A stretch of 64,000 nt of DNA from Sphingomonas phyllosphaerae (GCA_036946405.1 JAQIJC010000001.1:1557001-1621000); one strand, 5' to 3'. Shown: positions 25,210 through 34,210, counted from the first letter of the stretch. Notes: generated by a model not told the origin, from the sequence alone. A program made the numbers and translations.

Positions 25210-27675
25210 TCAGAAGTCGAAGCGGACGGTCGCGGACACCGTGCGGCCGTTGAGCGGGCGCGCACGCAGGATTCCCGAGGCCGGGATCGCCGCTTCGTCG
25301 AAGGTGGTGATCGCCAGCGTGTCGAACAGGTTGTTCGCGTTGACGCCCAGCATCAGCCGATCGGCGACCCGCACCTGCGCAAAGGCATTGGTGGTGACGA
25401 AGCCCGGCGTCTTCAGGATGTTGGTATCCTGCGAATAGCTGCCGGTGGTGCCGATGAACACCGCGCCGATGCTGAAGCGATCGGTGACGACCTGCGGCGT
25501 CGCCTGGAAGATCAGCTTCGCCTGATGGCGCGGCGTGTTGCCGACCACCGCCGGGTTGACCGCGTCGCGGGTGATCTCGGCATCGGTATAGGTCGCGCCC
25601 GCGGTGAGCGCGAATGCGCCGCGGCGCACGCCGCCCTCGAACTCCAGACCGGTGGCGCGATAGTCGCGCTGGATGATCTGGCTGGTGACGACGTCGACAT
25701 TGGTGTCCTGCGCCTTCGCCCAGAAACCGGTCAGGTTGAGCGTCAGCCCGGCCCGGCGGTATTTGATGCCGACCTCGGCCTGTTTGACCGGATCGAAGGC
25801 CGCGCTCTTATTGGTCAGGCTGCCGTCGGTGGTGTTGACGATCGGGCTGAACAGGATGCGATCGGCGTTGGCGCGTGCGCCGCGGCTGTAGCGCGCGAAC
25901 ACCGCCAGCGGCTCGGCGATGCGGAAGTTGATGCCGCTCGAATACGACAGGTAATGGTAGCTGTAGTCGAGTGGAGCGGGGGTGGTCAGCGGGGTGACGC
26001 CGACGCGCGTCTCCGGCGAGGAGATCACGCCGTCGCCATCGATGTCGCGCGTCACGGTGCCGACGCGCCCGCCACCCAGATCGGAGCCGAAGACCTGCCC
26101 GCGCGCGGTGCCGAAGTCGTAGCGGATGCTCGCACCGATCGCGACGCGGCCGATGTGGTAATTGGCCGAGGCGAAGGGCGCGTTGACCGCATAGTCGAGG
26201 TCGACGCTGCGCCGCCGCGTGCCGCCGGCCAGCGCGAGGTTGTAGGCATAGACGCCGTTCTGCGTCAGCGCACGGCCCCCCGCCGTGGTCACATCGACCA
26301 GCGCGGCGCGTCCGTCGCCGCGCACGTCGGAGATCAGCGTCGACCAGAGCGCGTCGCGCGCGATCGACTGGCGTGCGGCATAGAAGCCGGCGGTGGTGGT
26401 CAGATCGCCGTCGCCGACCGACCAGACGCGGCTGGCGCGGACGTCGTTGGTGACATTGTCCATCGACTTGATGCGCAGGTCGAGGATGTTGAGCGCGGCG
26501 AGCAGGCCGTTGCCGTTGAGGCTGGCCGGATCGGCGATCGCCTGACCGGCGAGCGGCCCATTGGCATAGGACAGCCGCGCACCCGCGCCGCCGAGCAGCG
26601 CCGCGCCCTGCGTCGCGGGCAGATAGGCCGAGGTGAACGGCGTGACGAACGCGCCCGACACGTCGGAGAAGCGGAACCGCTCGGTGACGGTCCAGCCCGC
26701 CAGATCGATCTGGCTCTCGACGCCGACCGACTTCACCTTGGTGGTGACGCCCTCGGCGAGATCGTGGACGACCGGATTGTTGTTGCCGTCGAGCACGAGA
26801 TTGCTGCGGATATGGCGCGACAGCAGCATATCGCGGTTGGCGTCGAAATTGGCGATCTCGCGGACCTTGGGCGACGCATTGTCGCCGGTCGCCTGCACCG
26901 GGACGGTGTCGTAGAAGGGCGAGCGATCGTCGAGATACTTGCCGTACAGGCGGACATAGCCGCCGGTGAAGGTCTTGGTGACGTTGAGCTTGACCTGCCC
27001 GCCGCGCTGCGCGTCGTAACCGGTACGGCGCGGGCCCTCGCCCTGCCGGAAGAAGCCGCCAATGTGGTAGCGGGCGGTTTCGCCGAGCTTGCCGCCCATG
27101 TCGAAGTCAGCGCGATACTGGTCGTAGTCGAGGCCGCCGGTCAGCGCGATCGCGCCGCCCTCGGCCTCGCCCGTCTTCGAGATGAAGTTGATGAGCCCGC
27201 CCGGCGAGTTGGACGCGAAGGTCGACGCCGAGCCGCCGCGGATCACCTCGACCTGCGACAGGTTGAGGTCGGCGCGGATCAGGCTGTCGGGGCCGAGGCC
27301 CTGAATGTCGCCGAATTCGAGCACCGGCAGGCCGTCTTCCTGCAACTGGACGAACTTGATCCCCGACGAGGCGAGCGGCAGCCCGCGGATCGAGACGCTG
27401 GCGAGTGCCTCGCCGGTCGCGGCCTCGGAACGGATGCCGGGAATGTCGCGCAGCAGGTCGCCGATCGAGCGCGGCGCGAGCTTGGCGAGATCGGCTTCCT
27501 TCAGGTTGCTGGTCGAGGTGGCGCTGTCCAGCCGGTCGCGCCCCTTGGCGACGCCAGTGGTGACGGTGTCATCGGCATTGGGCTTGGCAGCTTGGGTGTC
27601 GACGGGCGCATCGGTAACGGTGGCGCTCGACAGCGACGTCGACGCCAGGGCAGCAGCAATAAACAACGATGTCAC
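25210..27675 (-). CDS. TonB-dependent receptor, ligand unknown
   Basis: The protein has 821 residues. A short hydrophobic N terminus (MTSLFIAAALASTS) and a TonB-box-like DDTVTTGVAKG precede the plug (IGDLLRDIPGIRSEAATGEA, then VSIRGLPLASSG and VEVIRGGSASTFASNSPGG). The barrel ends in SATVRFDF, with the required C-terminal Phe. The start is GTG at 27675, directly preceded by an in-frame TAA and without a clear ribosome binding site. The signal lacks the usual basic residues, so the N terminus is uncertain. GC-rich inverted sequence around 25172-25200 may terminate the transcript. Confidence 0.85.
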   Translation of the reverse strand: MTSLFIAAALASTSLSSATVTDAPVDTQAAKPNADDTVTTGVAKGRDRLDSATSTSNLKEADLAKLAPRSIGDLLRDIPGIRSEAATGEALASVSIRGLPLASSGIKFVQLQEDGLPVLEFGDIQGLGPDSLIRADLNLSQVEVIRGGSASTFASNSPGGLINFISKTGEAEGGAIALTGGLDYDQYRADFDMGGKLGETARYHIGGFFRQGEGPRRTGYDAQRGGQVKLNVTKTFTGGYVRLYGKYLDDRSPFYDTVPVQATGDNASPKVREIANFDANRDMLLSRHIRSNLVLDGNNNPVVHDLAEGVTTKVKSVGVESQIDLAGWTVTERFRFSDVSGAFVTPFTSAYLPATQGAALLGGAGARLSYANGPLAGQAIADPASLNGNGLLAALNILDLRIKSMDNVTNDVRASRVWSVGDGDLTTTAGFYAARQSIARDALWSTLISDVRGDGRAALVDVTTAGGRALTQNGVYAYNLALAGGTRRRSVDLDYAVNAPFASANYHIGRVAIGASIRYDFGTARGQVFGSDLGGGRVGTVTRDIDGDGVISSPETRVGVTPLTTPAPLDYSYHYLSYSSGINFRIAEPLAVFARYSRGARANADRILFSPIVNTTDGSLTNKSAAFDPVKQAEVGIKYRRAGLTLNLTGFWAKAQDTNVDVVTSQIIQRDYRATGLEFEGGVRRGAFALTAGATYTDAEITRDAVNPAVVGNTPRHQAKLIFQATPQVVTDRFSIGAVFIGTTGSYSQDTNILKTPGFVTTNAFAQVRVADRLMLGVNANNLFDTLAITTFDEAAIPASGILRARPLNGRTVSATVRFDF

Positions 27676-27801
27676 TTAAAAACCCCGAGTAATTCAAACG
27701 ATTAGGCTCGGGCTCGCTAGCTGATAGAGGTTAATGAAAAGGTCGCCATGATGCGGCGCGCCGACCGTTCGCCAGAATGTGGCCGGCGCGCCGGGGGGGG
27801 G

Positions 27802-29073
27802 TCAGCCAGCGCGATCCGCGGTCAATCGCAGCAACCGCCCGCCGTCGCCATCCTCGAGCAGCCACAGCGCGCCGTCCGGCCCGGCCACGACCGCGCGGAT
27901 GCGCGCGCCCATGTCCCAGCGCTCCGCCTCGCGCGGGACGGCGTCGTCGAAGGCGATGCGGATCAGCGCGGTCGAGGCGAGCCCGCCGATGAACGCCGAA
28001 CCGCGCCATTGCGGGAACATGCCGCCCTCGTAGAAGGTCAGCCCAGCGGGTGCGATGATCGGGTCCCAATAAAGCGCCGGCTGCTGGAAGCGGCTGTTGC
28101 CCTTGTGCGACGGAATCGGCGTATCGTCATAATTCTTGCCGTACGACACCAGCGGCCAGCCATAGTTGCGACCGGCTTCGATCAGGTTCAGTTCGTCGCC
28201 GCCCTGCGGCCCCATCTCGGTTTCCCACAAGCGACCCTTCGCATCGAAGGCGAGGCCATAGGGATTGCGGTGCCCGGTGCTCCACGTCTCGGCGGGGGTG
28301 AGGTTCGGCGCGGGCATCGACGCCGTCCGCACCGGCGCCTTGGCGGCCGCCCCCGTGTTTTCGGGCGGATCGATGATGCCGATCGTCGTGCCGCCGGTCT
28401 TGCCCGCGCCCGGATTGCCCGGCGCTGGCTTGCCGTCGAGCGTCAGCCGCAGGATCTTGCCGAGCGCCTGATCGGGATCCTGCGCGGGGGTGAACCGCTG
28501 CCGCTCGCCCGAGGTCAGGAACAGGTAACGACCGTCCGGCGAGAAGGCGATATAGCCGCCGAACTGCCCGCCCTTGCCGCGCGGGAGCTGACGCCAGACG
28601 ACCGCTAGGTTCCTGAGTGCTGGCTGCGCGCCGCTGTCATCGAGCGTCGCGCGCGCCAGTGCGAGGCCGTCGCCGCCCTCACCGGGTTCGGAATAGGTGA
28701 GATAGACCTGGCCGTTCTGCGCGTAGCTTGGCGAGACCGCGACGAACAGCAATCCGCCCTGTCCCTCGAAATGGACGGTCGGGACGCCGCCGACCCGCTG
28801 TTTCTCCCCGGTCGCGGTGACCAGCCACAGGTGGCCGGGCTTTTCGGTCACGAGCATCCGCCGGTCCGGAAGGAAGGCGAGCGCCCAGGGTGAATCGAAG
28901 GTCGCGACCGGCGTGGCCTTGAACGGCCTGGTCTTCGCGGGAGTGGCCGCGCCGTAATTGACCGGCTCGGCGCTCGACATGGCGGTGGGGGCGGGTTGAG
29001 CGGTGTCCTGCGCCCTCCCGCATCCGGCCAGCATCAACATTGTCGCCAACGCGACCGGGATTTGTCGAACCAC
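27802..29073 (-). CDS. PQQ-dependent aldose sugar dehydrogenase-like lipoprotein
   Basis: This 423-residue protein is of the soluble glucose dehydrogenase/Asd (YliI) beta-propeller family, which oxidises aldoses with PQQ in the periplasm. The lipobox LAGC places a lipidated Cys at residue 18. Family blocks include FDSPWALAFLPDRRMLVTEK near the N terminus, HFEGQGGLLFVAVSPSY, and GHRNPYGLAFDAKGRLWETE, which carries conserved cofactor-contact Arg/Asn. The start is GTG, chosen because AGGAAGG precedes it. It lies 152 nt after an AraC regulator in the same direction. PQQ synthesis genes are not in the window. A run of nine G's directly follows the stop. Confidence 0.85.
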   Translation of the reverse strand: MVRQIPVALATMLMLAGCGRAQDTAQPAPTAMSSAEPVNYGAATPAKTRPFKATPVATFDSPWALAFLPDRRMLVTEKPGHLWLVTATGEKQRVGGVPTVHFEGQGGLLFVAVSPSYAQNGQVYLTYSEPGEGGDGLALARATLDDSGAQPALRNLAVVWRQLPRGKGGQFGGYIAFSPDGRYLFLTSGERQRFTPAQDPDQALGKILRLTLDGKPAPGNPGAGKTGGTTIGIIDPPENTGAAAKAPVRTASMPAPNLTPAETWSTGHRNPYGLAFDAKGRLWETEMGPQGGDELNLIEAGRNYGWPLVSYGKNYDDTPIPSHKGNSRFQQPALYWDPIIAPAGLTFYEGGMFPQWRGSAFIGGLASTALIRIAFDDAVPREAERWDMGARIRAVVAGPDGALWLLEDGDGGRLLRLTADRAG

Positions 29074-29225
29074 GGGCTACCTTCCTGAAAAGAGAAGCAT
29101 CTTGTGGCGGACAACCCCGGTGTGTGCCAGCCCTGCTTCCGTGATCTGGCGCAACGGCGCGCGGCGCGGGCGGCGGGGCGGACGTGGTATCGCGCCGAGG
29201 TTTCGACGGTGCTGCCGGTCCGACG

Positions 29226-30080
29226 CTATGCCAGATCATGGACGTCGCCGATGCGCTGGCGGAAGCCGTGCAGGCTCATGTCCAGAAAGCGTCGGCAATC
29301 CTTGGCGAAATGCGAGTGATCGACATAGCCCGCCTCCCATAGCACCCGTCCGGTGGCGGTCGGATCGGGCAGCAGGCGGCGGAGCACGCGCATGAAGCGG
29401 CGGAGCATCAGCAGGCGCTTGGGGGGCAGGCCGAAGCCGTGCAGGCACGCGACCGACAGCTGTTGCGGCGTGATCCGCAACGCGGCGGCGACCGCCGCGA
29501 CGGTGGTGCGCGGGTCGGCGTCGACCAGCTCGATCAGCCGCTGCGCGCGGCGGTCGCGATCGGAGGCGGCGGCGAGCCGGGCGGCCAGCCACGGTGCGAA
29601 CGCGGCGGTCGGGTCGGCGTCGGGGTCGCAGACGAGCGGCGGAGCGGACGGGGCGATCGCCGACAGCGGCACGACGCGGTCGGCGAAGCGCGAAAGATCG
29701 CCGCCGAACAACGTCGTCCATGCCGTCGCGCGCAGCCGCACGCCGAACAGGATCGCGTCGCCATGCTCCAGATGCGCGATCTTCATCGTCGGACCGATGA
29801 ACCCGATCCGCGGCAAGGCGCCCGAGGTTCGCCGCCGGGTCGTCAGCCGCGCGTCAGAGGTGCCGCCGAGCAGCGCGTAGAGCCGCGGCGCGCCGGGCAA
29901 CAGCAACGTTCCGTGCCCGGTCGATGGCGGCCGCTTCGCGAAATATCGGGCGACGATGTCACCGGACGCAAGCGCCGGCGCACGCGCGATGGGCGAAGGC
30001 GATGATCTCTCCAAAAAATTCGGCTCCGCGATGATTGCGGTCCAGAATACGGCACCGATCGCGCAGCGGATGCACCGCAA
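29226..30080 (-). CDS. AraC-family transcriptional regulator
   Basis: The 284-residue protein has a C-terminal double helix-turn-helix of AraC/XylS type, about residues 180-280 (TTVAAVAAALRITPQQLSVA and VLWEAGYVDHSHFAKDCRRF). The N-terminal domain (about 40-150) would sense an unknown ligand. It starts at TTG after TAAGGAATCA, only 12 nt downstream of the LuxR gene stop, so both are probably in one operon. The usual FADxSHF is altered here to VDHSHFAKDCRRF, but the core His-Phe is kept. Confidence 0.8.
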   Translation of the reverse strand: MRCIRCAIGAVFWTAIIAEPNFLERSSPSPIARAPALASGDIVARYFAKRPPSTGHGTLLLPGAPRLYALLGGTSDARLTTRRRTSGALPRIGFIGPTMKIAHLEHGDAILFGVRLRATAWTTLFGGDLSRFADRVVPLSAIAPSAPPLVCDPDADPTAAFAPWLAARLAAASDRDRRAQRLIELVDADPRTTVAAVAAALRITPQQLSVACLHGFGLPPKRLLMLRRFMRVLRRLLPDPTATGRVLWEAGYVDHSHFAKDCRRFLDMSLHGFRQRIGDVHDLA

Positions 30081-30092
30081 TGATTCCTTACA

Positions 30093-31256
30093 TCAGCGCC
30101 GTTGCAGCTGATCGGGTGCCGAGGCGCGAATCAGATTGCTGAAGATCAGGCGGACCAGATCGACCTGGCGGTTGCTGCCGGTCTTGACGAACACCTGCTT
30201 CAGATAACCGCGCGCGGTGCCCAGCTTGACGTGCAGCGCCTGGGCGGCGGCGGCCAGCGTCTGCCCCGACGCCAGCAGGCAGGTGAGTTCGGTTTCGACG
30301 CGCGACAGCCGGAACAGCTTGCATACGGGCTCGGCGAGCTGATGGATGTCGAGGCCAGGATCGACGAAGAACAACAACGCGCCGTCGTCGTCCGATGTGG
30401 CGGTGTGCGGCGTCGCGGCGAAGGACGTGACCAGCGGCGGCCCGGCATCGCGGTGAAGCATCAGCAACGGCATCCGCTCGGTCGTCTCGTGCGCGCCGCT
30501 CTGCGACAGCACATAGCCGATCGCGGTCGATAGCGCGGCGGCATCGCTGCGGTCGGTGGCCTGCACCTGTCCGCGATGCTCGCGAATGCCGTCGTGCCGC
30601 TCCATGAGTTGCCGGGCGGTGTCGTTGGCGAAGACGATATGCCCGTCACCCGACAGCAGGACGATGCCGATCGCGACGAGGTTGAGGCCGGTTTCGACGC
30701 CCAGCGCGCGCTGCTGCGCCGCCCGCGACGCCTCCCACAAGCGGAAATAGGCTGCGACGCTGGGCCATTCGCGCAGGCAGCGGTTCTCGATCTCGCGCCG
30801 CGCCTCCTCGTCGGGCTGTTCGAAGAGCAGGTTGACGAATGCGCCCGGCTGGCCAGACGTTCGCTGGACCGGGATCACCAGGGCGGAGCCGACCTGCTCG
30901 CCCGCCACCCGATCGCACCAGATCGGTGCGGCATGGTGGCCGTAGCCCGAGTCGATCCGGTCGGCGATCCTGACCAGTGCCGCACAGGTCGCCGGATCGA
31001 CGCCCTCGGCGGCGAGGCAGTGCGACGCGCCCTGTTCGTGGGTGCTGGTCAGCGCCCAGGCATCGGCACCGAGCGTGCGCGCGAAATGGCCGGTGACGAG
31101 GGCGACATCGTCGAAGACCGCCACACCTTCATCGACGTCATGCAAGCTGAGCCGCGCCGCGCGCTCCGGTAACCGCCCCTGTGTCGAATGCCGCACGCTC
31201 TCCCCGTTGCGCGACGCCAATAGATCGCCGCGCGCAGCGGCTCCACGAAAGAGCAT
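30093..31256 (-). CDS. LuxR-family regulator with PAS-like sensor region
   Basis: The 387-residue protein has a C-terminal LuxR-type HTH (about 320-375: LSRVETELTCLLASGQTLAA, then LHVKLGTARGYLKQVFVKTG). A PAS-like stretch (about 200-310: LVAIGIVLLSGDGHIVFAND) and an N-terminal GAF-like region lie ahead of it. There is no receiver domain, so it responds to a ligand or partner rather than phosphorylation. ATG 31256 with AGGA upstream is preferred to an in-frame TTG at 31343 without one. It is divergent from the Fap-like operon and is therefore its most likely regulator (inference). Confidence 0.75.
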   Translation of the reverse strand: MLFRGAAARGDLLASRNGESVRHSTQGRLPERAARLSLHDVDEGVAVFDDVALVTGHFARTLGADAWALTSTHEQGASHCLAAEGVDPATCAALVRIADRIDSGYGHHAAPIWCDRVAGEQVGSALVIPVQRTSGQPGAFVNLLFEQPDEEARREIENRCLREWPSVAAYFRLWEASRAAQQRALGVETGLNLVAIGIVLLSGDGHIVFANDTARQLMERHDGIREHRGQVQATDRSDAAALSTAIGYVLSQSGAHETTERMPLLMLHRDAGPPLVTSFAATPHTATSDDDGALLFFVDPGLDIHQLAEPVCKLFRLSRVETELTCLLASGQTLAAAAQALHVKLGTARGYLKQVFVKTGSNRQVDLVRLIFSNLIRASAPDQLQRR

Positions 31257-31577
31257 GCGCAGATCCTGCTCTGCCAGCAATGCACTACCTCTCCACCGTC
31301 GGTACCCGATTCCCTGTGTCGGGTTACCTTTATTGTACGCCAACCGGCCGCCACGTCATTCGATCCTGTCTATCCCATTTTGAAACAAGGCAAATAGCAG
31401 CAATTTTTACCCCCTCATTTGAGGGTGGTGCGCGCCGCGCAACGGGAGGGGCGGTCGCCTGCGAAGGGGGGGAATGGTGAATGAAAGATTAACGGTATCC
31501 CCCGATTCGGCTCGGTCCGCAGGATTGCCGGGCTGGAGAAATCGCCGGCTGAACCGGCCAACAAGGGATGCCTGACC
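31257..31577. promoter_or_regulatory. Divergent regulatory region of the LuxR gene and Fap-like operon
   Basis: This 321-bp region has no gene. It contains the perfect palindrome CCCTCA-TT-TGAGGG (31412-31425), a candidate regulator site 153 nt upstream of the amyloid-type gene. AT-rich stretches around 31366-31410 are candidates for promoters, but no confident -35/-10 pair was found. AACAAGGGATGCCTGACC precedes the ATG at 31578. Confidence 0.45.
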
Positions 31578-33065
31578 ATGAAATCGCGTCTTCTGATCGC
31601 CGCCTCGATCCCGGTCCTCGCCTGGACCTCGCCCGTCTGTGCCCAGACCACGGAACCCGGCAGCACCTACACCACCACCAACACCGACCGGTCGACCAAC
31701 GACAGCAACAACACGGCGACGAACACGCAGACCGATTCGTCGGATCGTTCATGGACGGACAATTCGAACAACTCGATGACCGACAACGCGAACAACTCGC
31801 GCACCAACAATTCGACGAACGACAGCAACAACACCGCGACCTCGACGACCACCCAGACCGATTCGTCGGATCGTTCGTGGACGAACAACGCGAACAACTC
31901 GCGCACGAACAATTCGACCAACGACAGCAACAACACGGCGACGAACACGCAGACCGATTCGTCGGATCGTTCGTGGACCGACAATTCGAACAACTCGCGC
32001 ACCAACAACTCGACCCACGACAGCAACAACACCGCGACCTCGACGTCGACGTGGACCGACAATTCGAACCGGTCGACCACCGACAATACGAACAATTCGC
32101 GGATGAGCACCGACAACAGCAGCGCATCGGGCGCAGAGGTCGCCGCCAACAACGGCAGCACCGCCACCGACAGCCGCAACCAGTCGATCACCAACACCGA
32201 CAATTCGGACCGGTCGTCCATCTATAACGATCGTGCCGACCGCTCGACGACGAACACCGACAATTCGAACCGCTCCACCACCACGACGTCGGCCTCGGGT
32301 GCGCAGGTCGCCTCGAACGGCAGCGGTTCGGCGACCGACAGCCGCGACATGTCGAACAATTCGCGGATGACGACCACCAACACCGACAATTCGGCGAGCG
32401 GTGCGCAGGTCGCCGCCAGCAGCGGCGGCAACGCCAGCGACAGCCGCGACCAGTCGAGGACCACGACCACCAACACGAACACGACGACCACCTCGGCCTC
32501 GGGCGCGCAGGTCGCGTCGAATGGCAGTGGCTCGGCGACCGACAGCCGCAACATGTCGATCAACGACAATTCGGACCGCTCGAACCGTTCGCAGACCAGC
32601 TCCGCCAGCGGCGCGCAGGTGGCGGCGAACAATGGCGACGCCACCGACAGCCGCGATATGTCGATCAACGACAATTCGGATCGTCGCAACACCGCCAGCA
32701 ACGCGGGCCGCGGTTCGGTCGCGACCAATGGCGATGCCAGCTATTCCGACAGCTCGATGCGCAGCACCGGCATGGCATCGGCGGGAACCGGGGCGGCCTC
32801 GACCTCGAACGTCTTCGGGGCCAGCGCGGTGGTCTCCTCCGCGACGCTCGCCAGCTACGTCACGGGCGTGCGGGTCGATTACAGCCAAACCCCGGGCGGC
32901 GCGACCAACTCGGTCAACAACAGCCTGACCACCGGCGACGGCGCGTTCCAGAACCTTGCCGGGCTGCAATCGCTCAACATGAACACCGGCGCGGGCGCAT
33001 CGCAGAATTCGGCGGTGAACGTCAGCGTCGCCGCCGGCACGATCAACCTCGGCGGCGGTCAATAA
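31578..33065 (+). CDS. Asn/Ser/Thr-rich repeat protein, candidate functional-amyloid subunit (FapC-like by context)
   Basis: The 495-residue protein has a signal peptide (cleaved near VCAQ, residue 23). The mature chain has no cysteine. Four type A repeats (39-176) are built on NDSNNTATNTQTDSSDRSWT. Five type B repeats (starts at 182, 238, 272, 306, 342) are built on SASGAQVAxNxGxATDSR. A C-terminal module (426-495) carries FQNLxGLxxLxxNTG and ends NVSVAAGTINLGGGQ; it recurs in the next gene. Low hydrophobicity, Asn/Ser/Thr richness and tandem repeats fit an amyloid-forming fibre protein. The downstream C39 peptidase, FapE-like and FapF-like genes suggest a Fap-type export route. Unlike Pseudomonas FapC it has no CxxC. 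Confidence 0.7.
   Translation: MKSRLLIAASIPVLAWTSPVCAQTTEPGSTYTTTNTDRSTNDSNNTATNTQTDSSDRSWTDNSNNSMTDNANNSRTNNSTNDSNNTATSTTTQTDSSDRSWTNNANNSRTNNSTNDSNNTATNTQTDSSDRSWTDNSNNSRTNNSTHDSNNTATSTSTWTDNSNRSTTDNTNNSRMSTDNSSASGAEVAANNGSTATDSRNQSITNTDNSDRSSIYNDRADRSTTNTDNSNRSTTTTSASGAQVASNGSGSATDSRDMSNNSRMTTTNTDNSASGAQVAASSGGNASDSRDQSRTTTTNTNTTTTSASGAQVASNGSGSATDSRNMSINDNSDRSNRSQTSSASGAQVAANNGDATDSRDMSINDNSDRRNTASNAGRGSVATNGDASYSDSSMRSTGMASAGTGAASTSNVFGASAVVSSATLASYVTGVRVDYSQTPGGATNSVNNSLTTGDGAFQNLAGLQSLNMNTGAGASQNSAVNVSVAAGTINLGGGQ
31692..32105 (+). repeat. Type A tandem coding repeats
   Basis: Four units of about 96-123 bp encode residues 39-176. Core DNA such as GACAGCAACAACACGGCGAC and CAGACCGATTCGTCGGATCG recurs nearly unchanged, pointing to recent duplication. 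Copy number may differ between strains. Confidence 0.85.
32121..32720 (+). repeat. Type B coding repeats
   Basis: Five units of about 100-170 bp encode SASGAQVA...ATDSR modules at residues 182-381. They are more divergent than the type A units and not homologous to them, so one protein carries two repeat families. Confidence 0.8.
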
Positions 33066-33136
33066 GACCCAGGGGGTGGGGAGGGGTGGCGGTGCCGCCC
33101 CTCCTCCGTTTCTTCGTTCGATCGGGAGATCGGGAC

Positions 33137-33496
33137 ATGCGTATCCTCCTCATCGCCCCGGCGTTGCTCGCCGCCGCGCTGCCGGTCGCAGCAGTGGCGC
33201 AAGGCACGCCGCCCGCGCCGCCGGTGCAGACCAATCCGTTCGGTGCGGCGGCTCCGGTCGCCAATGCGCAGCTCGGCGCGGTCACCGGCCAGGCGGATCT
33301 GTCGCAGGTGATCCGCGCGCAGAACACCAGCACGGTCAGCGGCAACAGCGTCAACGGGCATTCGGAAACCGGGACGATCAGCTTCGACCCCAATTCGTTC
33401 CAGAACCTCAACGGCCTGTCGTTGCTCAGCGCGAACACCGGAAACAACGTTTCCATCAATTCGTCGCTGAACGTGAACGTCGCGATCAACCAGTAA
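33137..33496 (+). CDS. Small secreted protein sharing the C-terminal module of the repeat protein (FapB-like/minor subunit candidate)
   Basis: The protein has 119 residues with a signal peptide (MRILLIAPALLAAALPVAAVAQ). The frame is open from 33086, but GGGAGATCGGGAC precedes ATG 33137. Residues 70-119 align with the end of the 495-residue protein: SVNxxS, FQNLNGLSLLSANTG (88-102) and NSSLNVNVA. The part between signal and module is short and lacks repeats. It could be a nucleator or minor fibre subunit, or the module may be a targeting signal for the exporter. It lies 71 nt after the repeat gene and 2 nt before the peptidase gene. Confidence 0.7.
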   Translation: MRILLIAPALLAAALPVAAVAQGTPPAPPVQTNPFGAAAPVANAQLGAVTGQADLSQVIRAQNTSTVSGNSVNGHSETGTISFDPNSFQNLNGLSLLSANTGNNVSINSSLNVNVAINQ

Positions 33497-33498
33497 CG

Positions 33499-34209
33499 AT
33501 GCGCGACCGCTTCCGCCTCGTCCGGTGGCTGCCGGCGGCGCTGCTGGCGACCGCCGGCTGTACCGCGATGCCGCTGCCCGAGGGCGGGAATGTCACCAAC
33601 TTCTCGTCGACGCTCAACTTCGCGGTTCCCGTCACCAGCCTGATCGGGCGGCGGTTCGAGACGGTGGTGCGGCAGCAATATGATTTCAGCTGCGGATCGG
33701 CGGCGCTCGCGACGCTGCTGCGCTTCCATTACGACGATCCGCAGAACGAGCAGAGCGTGTTCCTCGGCATGTTCCGCGACGGCGATCAGGCGCAGATCCG
33801 GCGGCTCGGCTTCTCGCTGCTCGACATGAAACGTTATCTGGCGGCGCGCGGCATCGCCGCCGACGGATTCAAGGTCAGCGTCGCGCAGATCGCGCAGGCG
33901 CGCGTGCCGGGCATCGCGCTGATCGACTTCGACGGTTACCGCCACTTCGTCGTGGTGAAGGGGATCGACGATCAGACGCTGCTGCTCGGCGACCCGTCGC
34001 TGGGGCTGCGGCGCGAGACGATCGGGCGGTTCGCCAAGCAATGGAACGGGGTGTTCTTCGTCATCAGCGGGCGCGACGCGGTCGGCCAGGCGCATTTCAA
34101 CATGCCCGTCGACCTGGCGCGCGCGCCGCATGGTCGCCCGTTCCTGTCCGCCGATCCGCTGGAAAGCGCGCAGCTCGCGCTCACCCGCCCGCGTCTGGGA
34201 GAATTCTGA
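33499..34209 (+). CDS. fapD: FapD-like C39 (bacteriocin-processing type) cysteine peptidase
   Basis: The 236-residue protein has a signal sequence ending in ATAGC (Cys21, a weak lipobox). The C39 papain-like domain has Gln59, nucleophile Cys65 (YDFSCGSAALATLL), His149 (GYRHFVVVKG) and Asp165 (LLLGDPSLG), so the triad is complete. Stand-alone exported C39 proteases of this kind are FapD in Pseudomonas amyloid operons, where FapD is needed for subunit export and may process components at the periplasm. The ATG follows 2 nt after the preceding stop. Confidence 0.82.
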   Translation: MRDRFRLVRWLPAALLATAGCTAMPLPEGGNVTNFSSTLNFAVPVTSLIGRRFETVVRQQYDFSCGSAALATLLRFHYDDPQNEQSVFLGMFRDGDQAQIRRLGFSLLDMKRYLAARGIAADGFKVSVAQIAQARVPGIALIDFDGYRHFVVVKGIDDQTLLLGDPSLGLRRETIGRFAKQWNGVFFVISGRDAVGQAHFNMPVDLARAPHGRPFLSADPLESAQLALTRPRLGEF

Positions 34210-34210
34210 C

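Noticed and set aside
27793..27801. Run of nine G's as a possible phase-variation tract
   Set aside because: It lies immediately after the stop of the sugar dehydrogenase gene and outside any promoter, so slippage would not change a product.
31692..32720. Tandem repeats that could be mistaken for a CRISPR array
   Set aside because: They are in frame, encode protein repeats of unequal length, and have no uniform repeat-spacer pattern or cas genes.
33076..34209. Apparent 377-residue protein containing the C39 peptidase
   Set aside because: The first 141 residues are an out-of-frame reading of the small fibre gene; the true start at 33499 follows that gene's stop and begins a signal sequence.
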